Assembly (NCBI GenBank): GCA_017630155.1
Contig: JAGBVU010000005.1
Coordinates: 62,001-126,000, forward strand
Reading direction: 5' to 3'
Source: Bacteroidales bacterium
GTDB taxonomy: Bacteria; Bacteroidota; Bacteroidia; Bacteroidales; UBA932
Length of the DNA: 64,000 bases
In this document: positions 42,320 to 50,558 of the stretch, piece after piece
How the letters are laid out: each line of letters begins with the position of its first letter
Position numbering within the stretch: the first letter of the stretch is position 1
Made by a program: the position numbers and the translations under genes
Notes under the pieces: model-generated
What the model was told of the DNA's origin: nothing
Database searches by the model: none
The model's input: only the letters and a program-made list of their open reading frames with translations

Positions 42320-43087
42320 ATGGCAATATCTATCCGTCCAGGTCGGACACTTTTTTGCAGACCTGAATTTGGAGCGTTCAGCAATATGAGAACAGAATAT
42401 CCCGTAGAGTGTTTCGGTCATACATTCAAGACAAGCGAACATCTATTTATCGCCCTGAGGTTTAGTGGCTACCCTGATTTGCAAAGGAAAATTATGGAGT
42501 ATCCAAATTCCATGTACTGTAAGAAGATATTTGTGAACGGTGAAAAATACAAACCTTTCCACCACCCAAACTGGCACGACAACTACTTTGATGTTGAGGT
42601 TATGAAGTATGTGGTATGGTTGAAATATCAACAAAATAAGGGCTTTCGTAAACAGCTTGCTCGTAGTAAGGGAAAGGTGATTGTGGGAGATACGACCCAA
42701 CAAAATTCTACCAATAGTGTCATCCGTTGGGGTTGTCAGGATTTGCAGAAAAAGGATTTGATTAGTGCTGTACGCTCGGCTGCCAAGAAGCAAATTCACG
42801 CCACTGAAAAGGAAGCTGAAGCAAAAACCGCATCACTGAAGAAACCTCGCTCAGAAGCAGCACAACAACGGGCTGATACAAAACTTAAAGCACAAATCCA
42901 AGCAATGGAGCAGATGGCTAAGTTGTGTGAGCAAACCATTTTAGAGCATTGCCATTACACACTATCAGGAGAAAATGCAATGGGCAAAATTCTGACCACA
43001 CTTCGTGATACTGGACGAATAGACTACGAACTGGAATACCCACTATACTTATTTGGAGAGGAAATCCCCAAGACAAACAAGGTGTAA
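42320..43087 (+). CDS. NADAR-family protein with helical insertion
   Basis: 255 residues from the ATG at 42320, chosen because the conserved N-terminal segment FGAFSN (17-22) lies upstream of the next Met. NADAR (YbiA-like) features: TSEHLFIALRFSG (38-50) with the conserved Glu, a VMKYVVWLKYQQN helix, KVIVGDTT, Trp137-Gly138, and the terminal motif ENAMGKILTTLRD (218-230). Between WG and that last motif, where family members have about 10-20 residues, there are about 80 residues rich in Lys, Ala, Glu and Gln, predicted helical. NADAR proteins are N-glycosidases or remove ADP-ribose from guanine; some act in phage defence or as DarT antitoxins. No DarT is adjacent, so the role is open. Confidence 0.7.
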   Translation: MAISIRPGRTLFCRPEFGAFSNMRTEYPVECFGHTFKTSEHLFIALRFSGYPDLQRKIMEYPNSMYCKKIFVNGEKYKPFHHPNWHDNYFDVEVMKYVVWLKYQQNKGFRKQLARSKGKVIVGDTTQQNSTNSVIRWGCQDLQKKDLISAVRSAAKKQIHATEKEAEAKTASLKKPRSEAAQQRADTKLKAQIQAMEQMAKLCEQTILEHCHYTLSGENAMGKILTTLRDTGRIDYELEYPLYLFGEEIPKTNKV

Positions 43088-43216
43088 GAAAAAATCTTAC
43101 ACCTTTAATTTTTATTTTCAGCACTGAAAAAGTTTCACGAGCAGTAAAAGTGAGAATTAGAAAAAAATAATAGTATATTTGTAAATAGTTGTTGCTTAAA
43201 TGTTATAGGTTTCAAG

Positions 43217-43882
43217 ATGAAAAGAATAATTTTTTTACTTTTTTTATTTTCTCTTGTAGAAGTAAAAGCTCAAAGCGTGACTGAACTTAATAACTGCCTT
43301 AGCACTTATTCTCATAATATCAAAACCAATAATTTTTATAATCCCAATTCAAGTTCTTGCATTTACGAATCAAACTACATGAATGCCCAAATACAAGGCA
43401 GAACACTTATTTTGTCTTTTGGATTTGGATGGAATGAAAAATACGGATATATTAAAAAATGTATGTTGAAGATTGATTTATCTACGGCGACATTCTATAC
43501 TGGATATTGGAATAAGAATTACTATTCCAAGAAATGGGAGCATAATGGAAGTAAAGAAATACTTACAATAAAGGATGAGAATGGTATGGATTTATTTTCT
43601 ACAGGACAGCAAAGCTATAATCAAGGGACTAAACAAGATTTGATTCCAGAAATAAAAATAAGCTTTGGAACAGTACAGATAGCCAATAAGATTATCAATG
43701 AAATCTATAGTATACAAGAAAAATACAAAGCACAAGAAGCTTGGCTACTTCCTGAACCAGAGCCAAAAGATGTAGAAAAACCAGCTCCTACCTCAACAAA
43801 TAAAACGACTAACTCTGGAGTTAAAAATGTGAATGAAACAAAGGGTAGTATCCCTAAAAAAGTCGGTAAATATGTACAATAA
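43217..43882 (+). CDS. Exported protein of unknown function in the tRNA-fMet island
   Basis: 221 residues, markedly AT-rich with many AAT/AAA/ATA codons compared with the surrounding genes. Signal peptide MKRIIFLLFLFSLVEVKAQS with cleavage near residue 19, a mature domain (about 20-170) containing beta-rich QGRTLILSFGFGW, and a Pro/Glu/Lys/Thr-rich tail (about 178-221). I recognise no family. It lies 129 bp after the NADAR gene and overlaps the next gene by 11 nt, so the two exported proteins are probably made together. Confidence 0.75.
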   Translation: MKRIIFLLFLFSLVEVKAQSVTELNNCLSTYSHNIKTNNFYNPNSSSCIYESNYMNAQIQGRTLILSFGFGWNEKYGYIKKCMLKIDLSTATFYTGYWNKNYYSKKWEHNGSKEILTIKDENGMDLFSTGQQSYNQGTKQDLIPEIKISFGTVQIANKIINEIYSIQEKYKAQEAWLLPEPEPKDVEKPAPTSTNKTTNSGVKNVNETKGSIPKKVGKYVQ

Positions 43883-45197
43883 GATTCTTGCACTAATTTG
43901 TAGTATTGTTTTGGTTGCTTGTTCGCAATCAGACACTAATAAGATTGAGATAAAAATAGTAGATGACAAGATAAAACTTGTTGATAAAAATGAGCATTTA
44001 GTAAACCTTCAACTTAAAATTGGAGAGCAAATAAATTATACCTGTTCCGCAATGACGGACGATGAACTTTCCATAGTAGAAACACTAAAATCAAATAAGA
44101 ATTTTCACAATGACATAGCGTTGCTTTTTGCCCAAAATAATAGTGAGGTAACGTTGAATTTGAAAGTCTCTGAAACTATAGACACGACTTTTACATACCA
44201 TTGGGATATAGAAGATGTATTAACCTACTCAACTAATGTCCTTCAAGGCAGATGTGCTAAATTGACAGGTATGTATGATGCTGCCAATATTCAAGAAGAT
44301 ATTATTAGATGGTTATATAGAAATAATTATAAGAATGTAGGGGATGAAACAATAAACAAAATGCGTTTATACCTACAAGAATTAAATAGAACAGACTATA
44401 AAGAATATATCACAAAAGAAGAAATACCTATTATCAAATCTTTTCAAGGTATTAATTACAAAATTTCAAGTAATCTAACTGCAGATAATTACTATTTATT
44501 CGCTTGTAGGTCTGAAAAAGAGATTGAAGAATTTGTAGAAGAGATGATAACCCTGAAATTTGAAGGTGCCATTCATTCTCTTTCACAATCATTATCTTGC
44601 TATCGTAGCCCATCCACATCTGGTACCATCTGCATTTTTCTTATAGGTATAAACAATGATTGGAGCTATAAAACATTACCTATAGGATTGATATGTATTG
44701 ACGATGTAAAACCAGAGGTAATATCCAATAATATAAAACCAGAATTTGTTGAATTGTTAACTTCACAAAAGAATAGTATTTCAAAAGAAGGTATTGTACT
44801 TGATAAAAATAAAATAAAAGTAAAAGCGTCAAGCGAATTACCTTCTTATACAGGTTATGCGTATTTAGACACAAGGGAATGGAGTGGAAATGGAATAAGT
44901 TGCAATGTTAATTTTGTAGTCAATTTTGGAGGCGATGTTAAAAGCATCACTTTGATAAGAGAAGGGAACCTCGCAAAATGGTTAAGCAAAGGAAAAAAAA
45001 TTATAGATTTGCGAGCAGAAACAAGTCCCTATATATTTGCCTATGAGCTACACTTGGAAGATGGTGATAATTATGTTCCTATTATCCTAACGGATTTAAG
45101 AGGAAATGAAATTAAATATCAATTTAATGTAGGTTGTCAATCGGAGCCCAATAATAGCCCACAAATCAATATTGATAACAATGTGAATGTATACTAA
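43872..45197 (+). CDS. Lipoprotein of unknown function in the tRNA-fMet island
   Basis: 441 residues from the ATG at 43872; this start overlaps the previous stop and places the lipobox IVLVACS (Cys at about 17) correctly, while an earlier ATG at 43833 would add 13 residues in front of the signal. Very AT-rich. The N-terminal half includes a cystatin-like or repeat-free alpha/beta region; the C-terminal part (about 310-430) looks like an immunoglobulin-type beta domain (ISCNVNFVVNFGGDVKSITL, then VPIILTDLRGNEIKYQF), a pattern seen in extracellular proteins. No family recognised. Confidence 0.75.
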   Translation: MYNKILALICSIVLVACSQSDTNKIEIKIVDDKIKLVDKNEHLVNLQLKIGEQINYTCSAMTDDELSIVETLKSNKNFHNDIALLFAQNNSEVTLNLKVSETIDTTFTYHWDIEDVLTYSTNVLQGRCAKLTGMYDAANIQEDIIRWLYRNNYKNVGDETINKMRLYLQELNRTDYKEYITKEEIPIIKSFQGINYKISSNLTADNYYLFACRSEKEIEEFVEEMITLKFEGAIHSLSQSLSCYRSPSTSGTICIFLIGINNDWSYKTLPIGLICIDDVKPEVISNNIKPEFVELLTSQKNSISKEGIVLDKNKIKVKASSELPSYTGYAYLDTREWSGNGISCNVNFVVNFGGDVKSITLIREGNLAKWLSKGKKIIDLRAETSPYIFAYELHLEDGDNYVPIILTDLRGNEIKYQFNVGCQSEPNNSPQINIDNNVNVY

Positions 45198-45257
45198 TAG
45201 CAATTCCCACTTTAGGCAATAGTTCGTAAGTAAAGTGTCGTTTTTGAATATGCTATT

Positions 45258-45624
45258 CTAAAATTCAAATACATTATATACCTCCTCCAGCTCCTCTGCT
45301 CTTAGACCTAAGTATCTACGGGTTATCATAGGATTGGCGTGATTGAAAATTTCACTCAATTTGATAAGTGCCATTTCACTTTGCTCACCAGTACTCTCGA
45401 CAACCTTACGACCAAAGGTATTACGGAATGAATGACTGCTTAGGTGCTCGACCTTGACATTGTACTTTGCCTTGATAGTCTTGAGGTGTCGGTTAATCAT
45501 GTGAGTGGATATGACTTGACCTCTATTGTTCATGAAACAAAATTCTGTCATATCTTCAACCTTAAGGGCATTGTAGCAATCTCGGATGTGGTGCTGGAGT
45601 GATTCGTTAATTTTAACCTCTCTT
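45258..45624 (-). pseudogene. Beheaded tyrosine recombinase (integrase) remnant
   Basis: The reading frame encodes the C-terminal catalytic part of a short Bacteroidetes integrase: REVKINESLQHHIRDCYNAL, then HSFRNTFG (the His-x-x-Arg motif), MALIKLSEIFNHANPMITRRYLG (second His region and the nucleophile Tyr). The N-terminal part with the first catalytic Arg is missing; homology stops where the right direct repeat begins at 45625. A 97-residue product could start at the Met at 45551 but would lack that Arg and be inactive alone. It marks the right end of the island and suggests integration followed by loss of the remaining integrase. Confidence 0.82.
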
Positions 45625-45666
45625 CTACTAACAAAAAGGTCAGCATATCGCTGACCTTTTTTTGTT
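45625..45666 (+). repeat. Right direct repeat (attR-like) of the tRNA-fMet island
   Basis: 42-bp copy of 42134-42175 with one mismatch. Here it is preceded by TCTTCT and not by tRNA sequence, so only the left copy joins the intact tRNA. Its last two bases overlap the stop codon of the convergent GntP-type permease. Confidence 0.8.
45633..45663 (-). terminator. Terminator of the GntP-type permease gene (duplicated copy)
   Basis: GGTCAGC-ATATC-GCTGACC stem-loop with T/A tracts on both sides. Read leftward it follows the permease stop codon directly and ends in T5. It is the second copy of the tRNA-fMet terminator. Confidence 0.88.
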
Positions 45667-47026
45667 ATACGAATAGGGAGATGAGGAACAGTGCTGTGAT
45701 GGTGCTCAGGCCGAGGATCAGTGTTAGTAGGGTCTGGGTCCTGTAGCCGTTCTGCGGAGAGATCCCTCCGAAGTTGGTGACTACCCAGAAGTAACTGTCA
45801 TTGGCGTGAGAGACAGTCATTGCACCGGCACCTATAGCCATAACTACCAGTATTGCATCTGTCGGTGCAGTCATCCCAAGTGCGTACATAAGAGATTCCG
45901 AAGAGGAGTACATCCCCATAATTCCTGCAGTGGTGGTCATCGCTACTGTGGATGACCCTTGTGATGTCTTGAGAATGGCGGCAATGACAAAGGGGAAGAA
46001 GATGCCGATCCCCGAGAGTACTTCTGCGTGCTGCTGTATGTATTGGACGAAGCCGGCCTCTGTAATTATCTGCCCGAGGACACTTCCCGCAGCAGTGATG
46101 AAGATGATGGGCCCTGCTGTTTTGAGAGACTCCTGTGTTATATCGTAGAATTGCGAAGCTTTTTTCTGAGAAAAGAGGAGGGGCAAGGCGCTGAGCAAAC
46201 CTGCAGCAAGGGCGATAATGGGCTTCCCGAGAAAAACAAGCACTTTGCCTGCAAATCCTCCAATCCCTGCGAATACCGCAATTGATCCGCCAGCCATAAG
46301 GATGATGGGGAGGACTATGGGGGTGATGGATGCAAATGTTGATGGGAGATTCTCCTGCTGATATGCCTCGGAGATCTCTTCTATGTCGAGTTCTTCGTTA
46401 GATTTGACCTTGGTCCCTATATATGTGGAGAAGAAGTACGCTGCTATGAGGGGGATGATGGAGATTCCCATTCCGAAAAGGATTACCCAAAGGAGATGAT
46501 TCTCCAGTCCGAGCATTCCGGCTGCCGCAATGGGGCCGGGGGTAGGGGGGATGAATACGTGTGCCAGATATAGCCCTGCAGAGAGTGCGACAGTGAGTGA
46601 TACTGATGAAAAATTGCTTTTGCGGCTGAGCCATTTCCTGATGGGGTTTACTATGATGAATCCGCTGTCGCAGAATACGGGGATGGAGACAATCCAGCCG
46701 ATGAGCATTATGGCGAGCTGTGGGAAACGGGTCCCGATAACCCTTATTATTGCGTCAGCAAGTGTGATGGCTGCACCTGTCTTCTCGAGGATGAGGCCGA
46801 TGATGGTCCCCAGGATAATCACTATCCCTATGCTGGCGAATATGGATGAGAACCCTTTGCCTATGGTGTTGGGGATGCTCTCCAGTGGCAAGCCCACTGC
46901 AATGGCCAGGATAAGGGATATTCCCATAATGGCGAGAAAAGGGTGGACTTTCCATTTCGAGATGGAGTATATCATCAGGGCAATGGCGATGATGAAAACA
47001 ATGATAAGTGTGGTGCCGGATATCAT
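45665..47026 (-). CDS. GntP-family gluconate/organic-acid:H+ symporter
   Basis: 453 residues from the ATG at 47026 (MISGTTLIIVF); earlier in-frame codons would place non-membrane residues before helix 1 and overlap the promoter. About 12-13 transmembrane helices. Family markers: GFSSIFASIGIVIILGTIIGLILEKTGAA, IVSIPVFCDSGFIIVNPI, HVFIPPTPGPIAAAGMLG and SQGSSTVAMTTTAGIM. GntP members import gluconate or related sugar acids; some transport fructuronate or glycerate. No catabolic genes are adjacent, so the substrate is unresolved. Divergent from the phosphatase gene. Confidence 0.92.
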   Translation of the reverse strand: MISGTTLIIVFIIAIALMIYSISKWKVHPFLAIMGISLILAIAVGLPLESIPNTIGKGFSSIFASIGIVIILGTIIGLILEKTGAAITLADAIIRVIGTRFPQLAIMLIGWIVSIPVFCDSGFIIVNPIRKWLSRKSNFSSVSLTVALSAGLYLAHVFIPPTPGPIAAAGMLGLENHLLWVILFGMGISIIPLIAAYFFSTYIGTKVKSNEELDIEEISEAYQQENLPSTFASITPIVLPIILMAGGSIAVFAGIGGFAGKVLVFLGKPIIALAAGLLSALPLLFSQKKASQFYDITQESLKTAGPIIFITAAGSVLGQIITEAGFVQYIQQHAEVLSGIGIFFPFVIAAILKTSQGSSTVAMTTTAGIMGMYSSSESLMYALGMTAPTDAILVVMAIGAGAMTVSHANDSYFWVVTNFGGISPQNGYRTQTLLTLILGLSTITALFLISLFV

Positions 47027-47041
47027 AGCTGCTCTTTTTTT

Positions 47042-47049
47042 CAAAGATA
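47042..47049 (-). promoter_or_regulatory. -7 box of the GntP-type permease gene
   Basis: Minus strand TATCTTTG matches TAnnTTTG exactly, 15 nt before the permease ATG at 47026. On the plus strand CATCTTTG at 47063-47070 is a near match 7 nt before the phosphatase ATG. Confidence 0.5.
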
Positions 47050-47077
47050 GGGAAATTTTTGCCATCTTTGTGCAGAT

Positions 47078-47527
47078 ATGAAAAAGATACTGTTCATCTG
47101 TCACGGCAACATTTGCCGCTCTCCGATGGCGGAGTTTGTGTTCAAGGCATTGGTAAAATTATATGGGTTGGAATCCCTTTTTTATGTGGAGTCTGCAGCA
47201 GTCTCTACAGAGGAGATTGGGAATCCGATATATCCACCTGCCAAAAGGTGTCTTACACAGCATGGCATCCCTTTTGATTCTGGAAAAAGGGCCCGTCAGG
47301 TGACCCCTGAGGATTATAAGAAGTTTGACTTGCTCATTTGTATGGATGAATCCAATGTGCGCCGTCTGCGCAGGATTGTGGGGGATGATCCAGATGGCAA
47401 GATACATCTGATGATGAGCTATACAGGGGATTTCAGGGATGTGGCAGACCCTTGGTATACAGGAGATTTTGAGACTACCTTCCAGGATGTCCTCGAGGCA
47501 TCGGAAGCTTTTTTGAAAATGATATAA
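47078..47527 (+). CDS. Low-molecular-weight protein tyrosine phosphatase
   Basis: 149 residues. The catalytic P-loop CHGNICRS (Cys8 to Arg14-Ser15) is at the N-terminus and the general acid Asp lies in VADPWYTGDF near residue 122, the classical LMW-PTP arrangement. Related enzymes act on tyrosine kinases of polysaccharide export, but no such kinase is near. Start codon 7 nt after a possible -7 box. A small lipoprotein gene begins 1 nt after the stop. Confidence 0.95.
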   Translation: MKKILFICHGNICRSPMAEFVFKALVKLYGLESLFYVESAAVSTEEIGNPIYPPAKRCLTQHGIPFDSGKRARQVTPEDYKKFDLLICMDESNVRRLRRIVGDDPDGKIHLMMSYTGDFRDVADPWYTGDFETTFQDVLEASEAFLKMI

Positions 47528-47528
47528 A

Positions 47529-47927
47529 ATGAGAAAGCTATTGAAATTTACAATGTTTGCCCTGATAGGGCTGTTGGTGATGGTGTCGGTGACATCATGC
47601 GAAAAGAAATACTCCCGTCTGGAGTATGGTTTTTCCAGAAGTTATCCGGTTGCCACTTCAGCTGGTTCTTTGGAGACCATAGCAGAACTTGAGGCTATTT
47701 GTTTGAAATATCTAAACAGCAGTGAGGCTGCGAAGAATTTGGAATTTGCAAACATGTCAGAAAAAGGAGCTGAGGCCATTGCTGTGGCTTATTTTGATGC
47801 TATGATAGTGGAGATGGATAAAGTGGAATTGAAATTTGAGGATGGAGATCACTATAGTGTGGCTCTTCAGAATGTCACCACCGATCATACCAGGATAATT
47901 AAAGAAAAAAGATATTCTAACGATTAG
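47529..47927 (+). CDS. Small lipoprotein of unknown function
   Basis: 132 residues. Lipobox VSVTSC with the lipidated Cys near residue 24. The mature part is about 108 residues, mixed alpha/beta (LETIAELEAICLKYLNSSEAAKN, HYSVALQNVTTDHTRIIKEKRY). No family recognised. It begins 1 nt after the phosphatase stop and ends 4 nt before a membrane protein gene, so it is part of a three-gene unit. Confidence 0.8.
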   Translation: MRKLLKFTMFALIGLLVMVSVTSCEKKYSRLEYGFSRSYPVATSAGSLETIAELEAICLKYLNSSEAAKNLEFANMSEKGAEAIAVAYFDAMIVEMDKVELKFEDGDHYSVALQNVTTDHTRIIKEKRYSND

Positions 47928-47931
47928 TATT

Positions 47932-48735
47932 ATGCACTACTTATTGATTTTATTGGCAGTATCACTTGCCGTTTCCGGCTTGGGTTGGATCTATTTCATC
48001 TACTTTTTCAGCATAGGTTATGGTTTCGGTGTGTCGGCTCTAGCTTTGACTATAGCAGTCTTATTTAAGGATGTACTGTCATTGCCTGCTGCACTTCTTT
48101 GTGTGGTTATGTTCGTGTTCGGATGCAGACTTGGCCTTTATCTCCTAACCCGTGAGAAGAGATCCACTGAGTACAGGAAGATCCTTTATGGTCCGGATGC
48201 TGCGAAGAAGAAACCTCTCTTTGTGGTTATTGTTGTGTGGGTGTTCTGTGCCCTACTATATGTTGGTCAGGTAAGCCCAATAGCTTTCTATCTTGCAAAT
48301 GCAGCTTATGGTCTGGAAGTGAATGATATCTGGGTATGGATTGGCGCAGCAATGATGGCTGTAGGTGTTTTTCTGGAGGCTGTTTCAGATGCACAGAAGA
48401 AAGCTGCCAAGAAGAAAAATCCGAAGAGATTTGTCGATACAGGCCTTTACAGACTTGTTCGTTGCCCTAACTATTTGGGTGAACTTGTGATATGGACCGG
48501 CTCTTTTGTTGTATGTTTTGGAGCAGCATGCTCTGTATGGCAATGGGTTATAGCTGCTATCGGCTACATAGGCATCGTATATGTTATGTTCAGCGGTGCC
48601 CGCAGACTCGAAGTGAGACAGGCTGTGACCTATGGCAATGATCATGAATTCCAGAAATATGTAAAGAAAACCCCAATCCTTCTCCCATTTGTACCACTTT
48701 ATAGTGTGGCAAAATATGAGTGGCTGAAGGCGTAA
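47932..48735 (+). CDS. DUF1295/steroid-5-alpha-reductase-like membrane protein
   Basis: 267 residues with six or seven transmembrane helices. The C-terminal segment FVDTGLYRLVRCPNYLGELVIWTG is the shared motif of the DUF1295, 5-alpha-reductase and isoprenylcysteine methyltransferase group, followed by a QKYVKKTPILLPF tail. Members use NADPH or S-adenosylmethionine at the membrane; which applies here cannot be told. Last gene of the phosphatase unit, followed by a terminator. Confidence 0.82.
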   Translation: MHYLLILLAVSLAVSGLGWIYFIYFFSIGYGFGVSALALTIAVLFKDVLSLPAALLCVVMFVFGCRLGLYLLTREKRSTEYRKILYGPDAAKKKPLFVVIVVWVFCALLYVGQVSPIAFYLANAAYGLEVNDIWVWIGAAMMAVGVFLEAVSDAQKKAAKKKNPKRFVDTGLYRLVRCPNYLGELVIWTGSFVVCFGAACSVWQWVIAAIGYIGIVYVMFSGARRLEVRQAVTYGNDHEFQKYVKKTPILLPFVPLYSVAKYEWLKA

Positions 48736-48776
48736 GGATTTTATATGGTACAGGAGGCTGTGCCGAAAATAGAGAT

Positions 48777-48806
48777 AAAGGGGCTTGACTATAGTCAGCC
48801 CCTTTT
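48777..48806 (+). terminator. Terminator after the DUF1295 gene
   Basis: Stem GGGGCT/AGCCCC with an inner GACTATAGTC palindrome, preceded by AAA and followed by TTTT. It ends the phosphatase unit and may also work for the convergent nitroreductase gene. Confidence 0.85.
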
Positions 48807-48878
48807 GTTATGTCTGATGGGTTGCCCTATCCTTTCTACAGGAACTGTTTGAGGAGGTGGCGTGACCTCCGCAGCAGG

Positions 48879-49412
48879 TTAGTAGCTGTTCCAGCTTGCA
48901 ACCTCCTTGATTGATTTGCGGATTTTACGTCGTGTCTGTGTGTCGGGATAACCGAGGGAGATGAGTAGTGGAACCCTTCTGGATCTGGGGATGTTGAGAG
49001 CCTTCTTTACTTTCCTCTCATCAAACCAACCCATAATACAGGTCCCCAGACCGAGGTCGGCAGCCTGAAGGCAAAGGTGCTCCACTGCCATTCCGATATC
49101 CATAAGTCGGAACTCCTTCCCTTTCAGAAGGCCACCCAATCTGGTGGTAAATCCCGGAGTCTCCAGCACTACTGCGATTATTACGGGTGCCTGGACTGCC
49201 CATTTGTTCATCCCGAGGCCGGCAGCAAGTGCAGCCACCTTGTCTTTCAATTCCGGCTCATTCACTACAATAAATTTCCAAGGTTGGGAGTTGTTGGCCG
49301 ATGGAGCAAGACGTGCAGCCTCAAGACATTTGACAATCTTCTCTTCCTCTACCTCTTGGGGTAGGTATTTGCGGTCACTCTGACGGACCCTTATCAATTC
49401 TGAAAATTCCAT
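48879..49412 (-). CDS. Nitroreductase family protein
   Basis: FMN-dependent oxidoreductase of 177 residues. N-terminal MEFSELIRVRQSDRKY carries the Arg/Ser-x-Arg FMN-binding pattern, then EAARLAPSANNSQPWKFIVV, DIGMAVEHLCLQAADLGLGTCIMGWF and LISLGYPD near the C-terminus, all typical. It probably reduces quinones, nitro compounds or a dedicated cofactor using NAD(P)H. Preceded by a -7 box only 4 nt from the ATG. Confidence 0.93.
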   Translation of the reverse strand: MEFSELIRVRQSDRKYLPQEVEEEKIVKCLEAARLAPSANNSQPWKFIVVNEPELKDKVAALAAGLGMNKWAVQAPVIIAVVLETPGFTTRLGGLLKGKEFRLMDIGMAVEHLCLQAADLGLGTCIMGWFDERKVKKALNIPRSRRVPLLISLGYPDTQTRRKIRKSIKEVASWNSY

Positions 49413-49416
49413 ATCC

Positions 49417-49424
49417 CAAAGATA
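49417..49424 (-). promoter_or_regulatory. -7 box of the nitroreductase gene
   Basis: Minus strand TATCTTTG, exact TAnnTTTG, ending 4 nt before the ATG at 49412; the transcript would be leaderless or nearly so. A divergent TACTTTTG at 49435-49442 serves the methyltransferase-like gene. Confidence 0.5.
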
Positions 49425-49434
49425 GTAATTTTTG

Positions 49435-49442
49435 TACTTTTG
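49435..49442 (+). promoter_or_regulatory. -7 box of the methyltransferase-like gene
   Basis: TACTTTTG, exact TAnnTTTG, about 36 nt before the ATG at 49479. An in-frame TTG at 49440 overlaps this box and so is unlikely to be the start codon. Confidence 0.5.
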
Positions 49443-49478
49443 CAGCTGGCTTTAGCTGACAAGCGGCCTGATGAGGAT

Positions 49479-50483
49479 ATGTTTGAAGAATTAAAGGATA
49501 TACGCAGAAGGAACAATGTTGTCCGACAGAAGATGGTAGATTATCTGAATGATAATCCAAGACTCATCTCCCCCGAGCTGATCAGTGAGGTGGATCCTGC
49601 GGGTGTATTGCCCATCGAGGAGCTCTACTACTCTCTTTTTACAGGTGCTTGCGGTCTGGATGAGGTGGAGAGTGGAGAGGATAGTCGTATGGGATGTGAG
49701 TATTTCCGTGAGGCACTGTGCCGTCTGGATCCAAAGACCTATGCAGAAAATCCGTACTACAGGAATATACGGATTCCTGAGGTGAAGTTTGGCCGATGGG
49801 AGCTGACATATCAGGAGTATGCCCCTTACGAGGCCTTCATATATCAGGATGTGAGGGTAAAACCGGATTCCCGTGAAATTCCTGTCCTGGGATATTTCAC
49901 GGAGCCGTTCAGATACCCATCTGTTATGGAGAACGGCCACGAATGGATGTCTATAAAGCCGAGTGAGTTGGAGACCCTTACAGACTCCATAGATAAAGCC
50001 CATGGGAGGGTTATCACTTTTGGTCTGGGTCTCGGTTACTATGCATATATGGTCTCTTTGAAACCTGAGGTGACTGAGGTGACAGTAGTAGAGCGCTCAG
50101 AAGAGGTTATAGAACTTTTCAAAACACATATTCTCCCCCAATTCTCCCATCCCGAGAAGGTGAATATAATCCATTCGGATGCTTACGATTATATGGACCA
50201 TAATATGAAGCCTGGGATGTATGACTATGTGTTGGCTGACCTGTGGCACGATGTCTCTGACGGACTTGACCTTTATCTGAAGTTCAAGAAGAGGGAATCC
50301 AGTTTTCCAGGAACAGAATTTGACTACTGGGCAGAGAGTTCACTCCTTTCGGCAGTAAGGTGGCAGTTGTTTGATCTTATATTGGCCACATCAGAATCGG
50401 AAGAGGTGGCATTGGGCAGGCTTTCTGATGCTTCGCTTAAAAAAATTGTTTCTACAGATACAGCCTCTCCCCTTTGTAAGTAA
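49479..50483 (+). CDS. Spermidine-synthase-like / SAM-dependent methyltransferase-fold protein
   Basis: 334 residues from the ATG at 49479 (MFEELKDIRRRNN), downstream of the promoter box. The N-terminal 160 residues are unassigned. The C-terminal half has a class I Rossmann fold: ITFGLGLGYYAYMVSLKPEV is the glycine-rich nucleotide loop, VTVVERSEEVIELF the acidic strand, IIHSDAYDYM and YDYVLADLWHDVSDG follow, a pattern shared with SpeE-type aminopropyltransferases. Substrate unknown; a polyamine role is only suggested by fold. Confidence 0.65.
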   Translation: MFEELKDIRRRNNVVRQKMVDYLNDNPRLISPELISEVDPAGVLPIEELYYSLFTGACGLDEVESGEDSRMGCEYFREALCRLDPKTYAENPYYRNIRIPEVKFGRWELTYQEYAPYEAFIYQDVRVKPDSREIPVLGYFTEPFRYPSVMENGHEWMSIKPSELETLTDSIDKAHGRVITFGLGLGYYAYMVSLKPEVTEVTVVERSEEVIELFKTHILPQFSHPEKVNIIHSDAYDYMDHNMKPGMYDYVLADLWHDVSDGLDLYLKFKKRESSFPGTEFDYWAESSLLSAVRWQLFDLILATSESEEVALGRLSDASLKKIVSTDTASPLCK

Positions 50484-50544
50484 TTTCATAGGGGGTGGGG
50501 CTTGATATTGGGGGAGAAAGTGCCGTTATTTCAAATAAGTATGT

Positions 50545-50552
50545 TATATTTG
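50545..50552 (+). promoter_or_regulatory. -7 box of the GH18 gene
   Basis: TATATTTG, exact TAnnTTTG, ending 6 nt before the ATG at 50559. Its position supports the ATG at 50559 over the in-frame TTG at 50502 and ATG at 50541. Confidence 0.5.
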
Positions 50553-50558
50553 CCTGAT

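Noticed and set aside
48853..48870. GGAGGT/ACCTCC hairpin between the DUF1295 and nitroreductase genes
   Set aside because: Short stem without a following U-tract; the stronger terminator at 48777-48806 explains termination here.
49440..49478. Upstream TTG start of the methyltransferase-like gene
   Set aside because: The codon overlaps an exact -7 promoter box, so it cannot be in the transcript.
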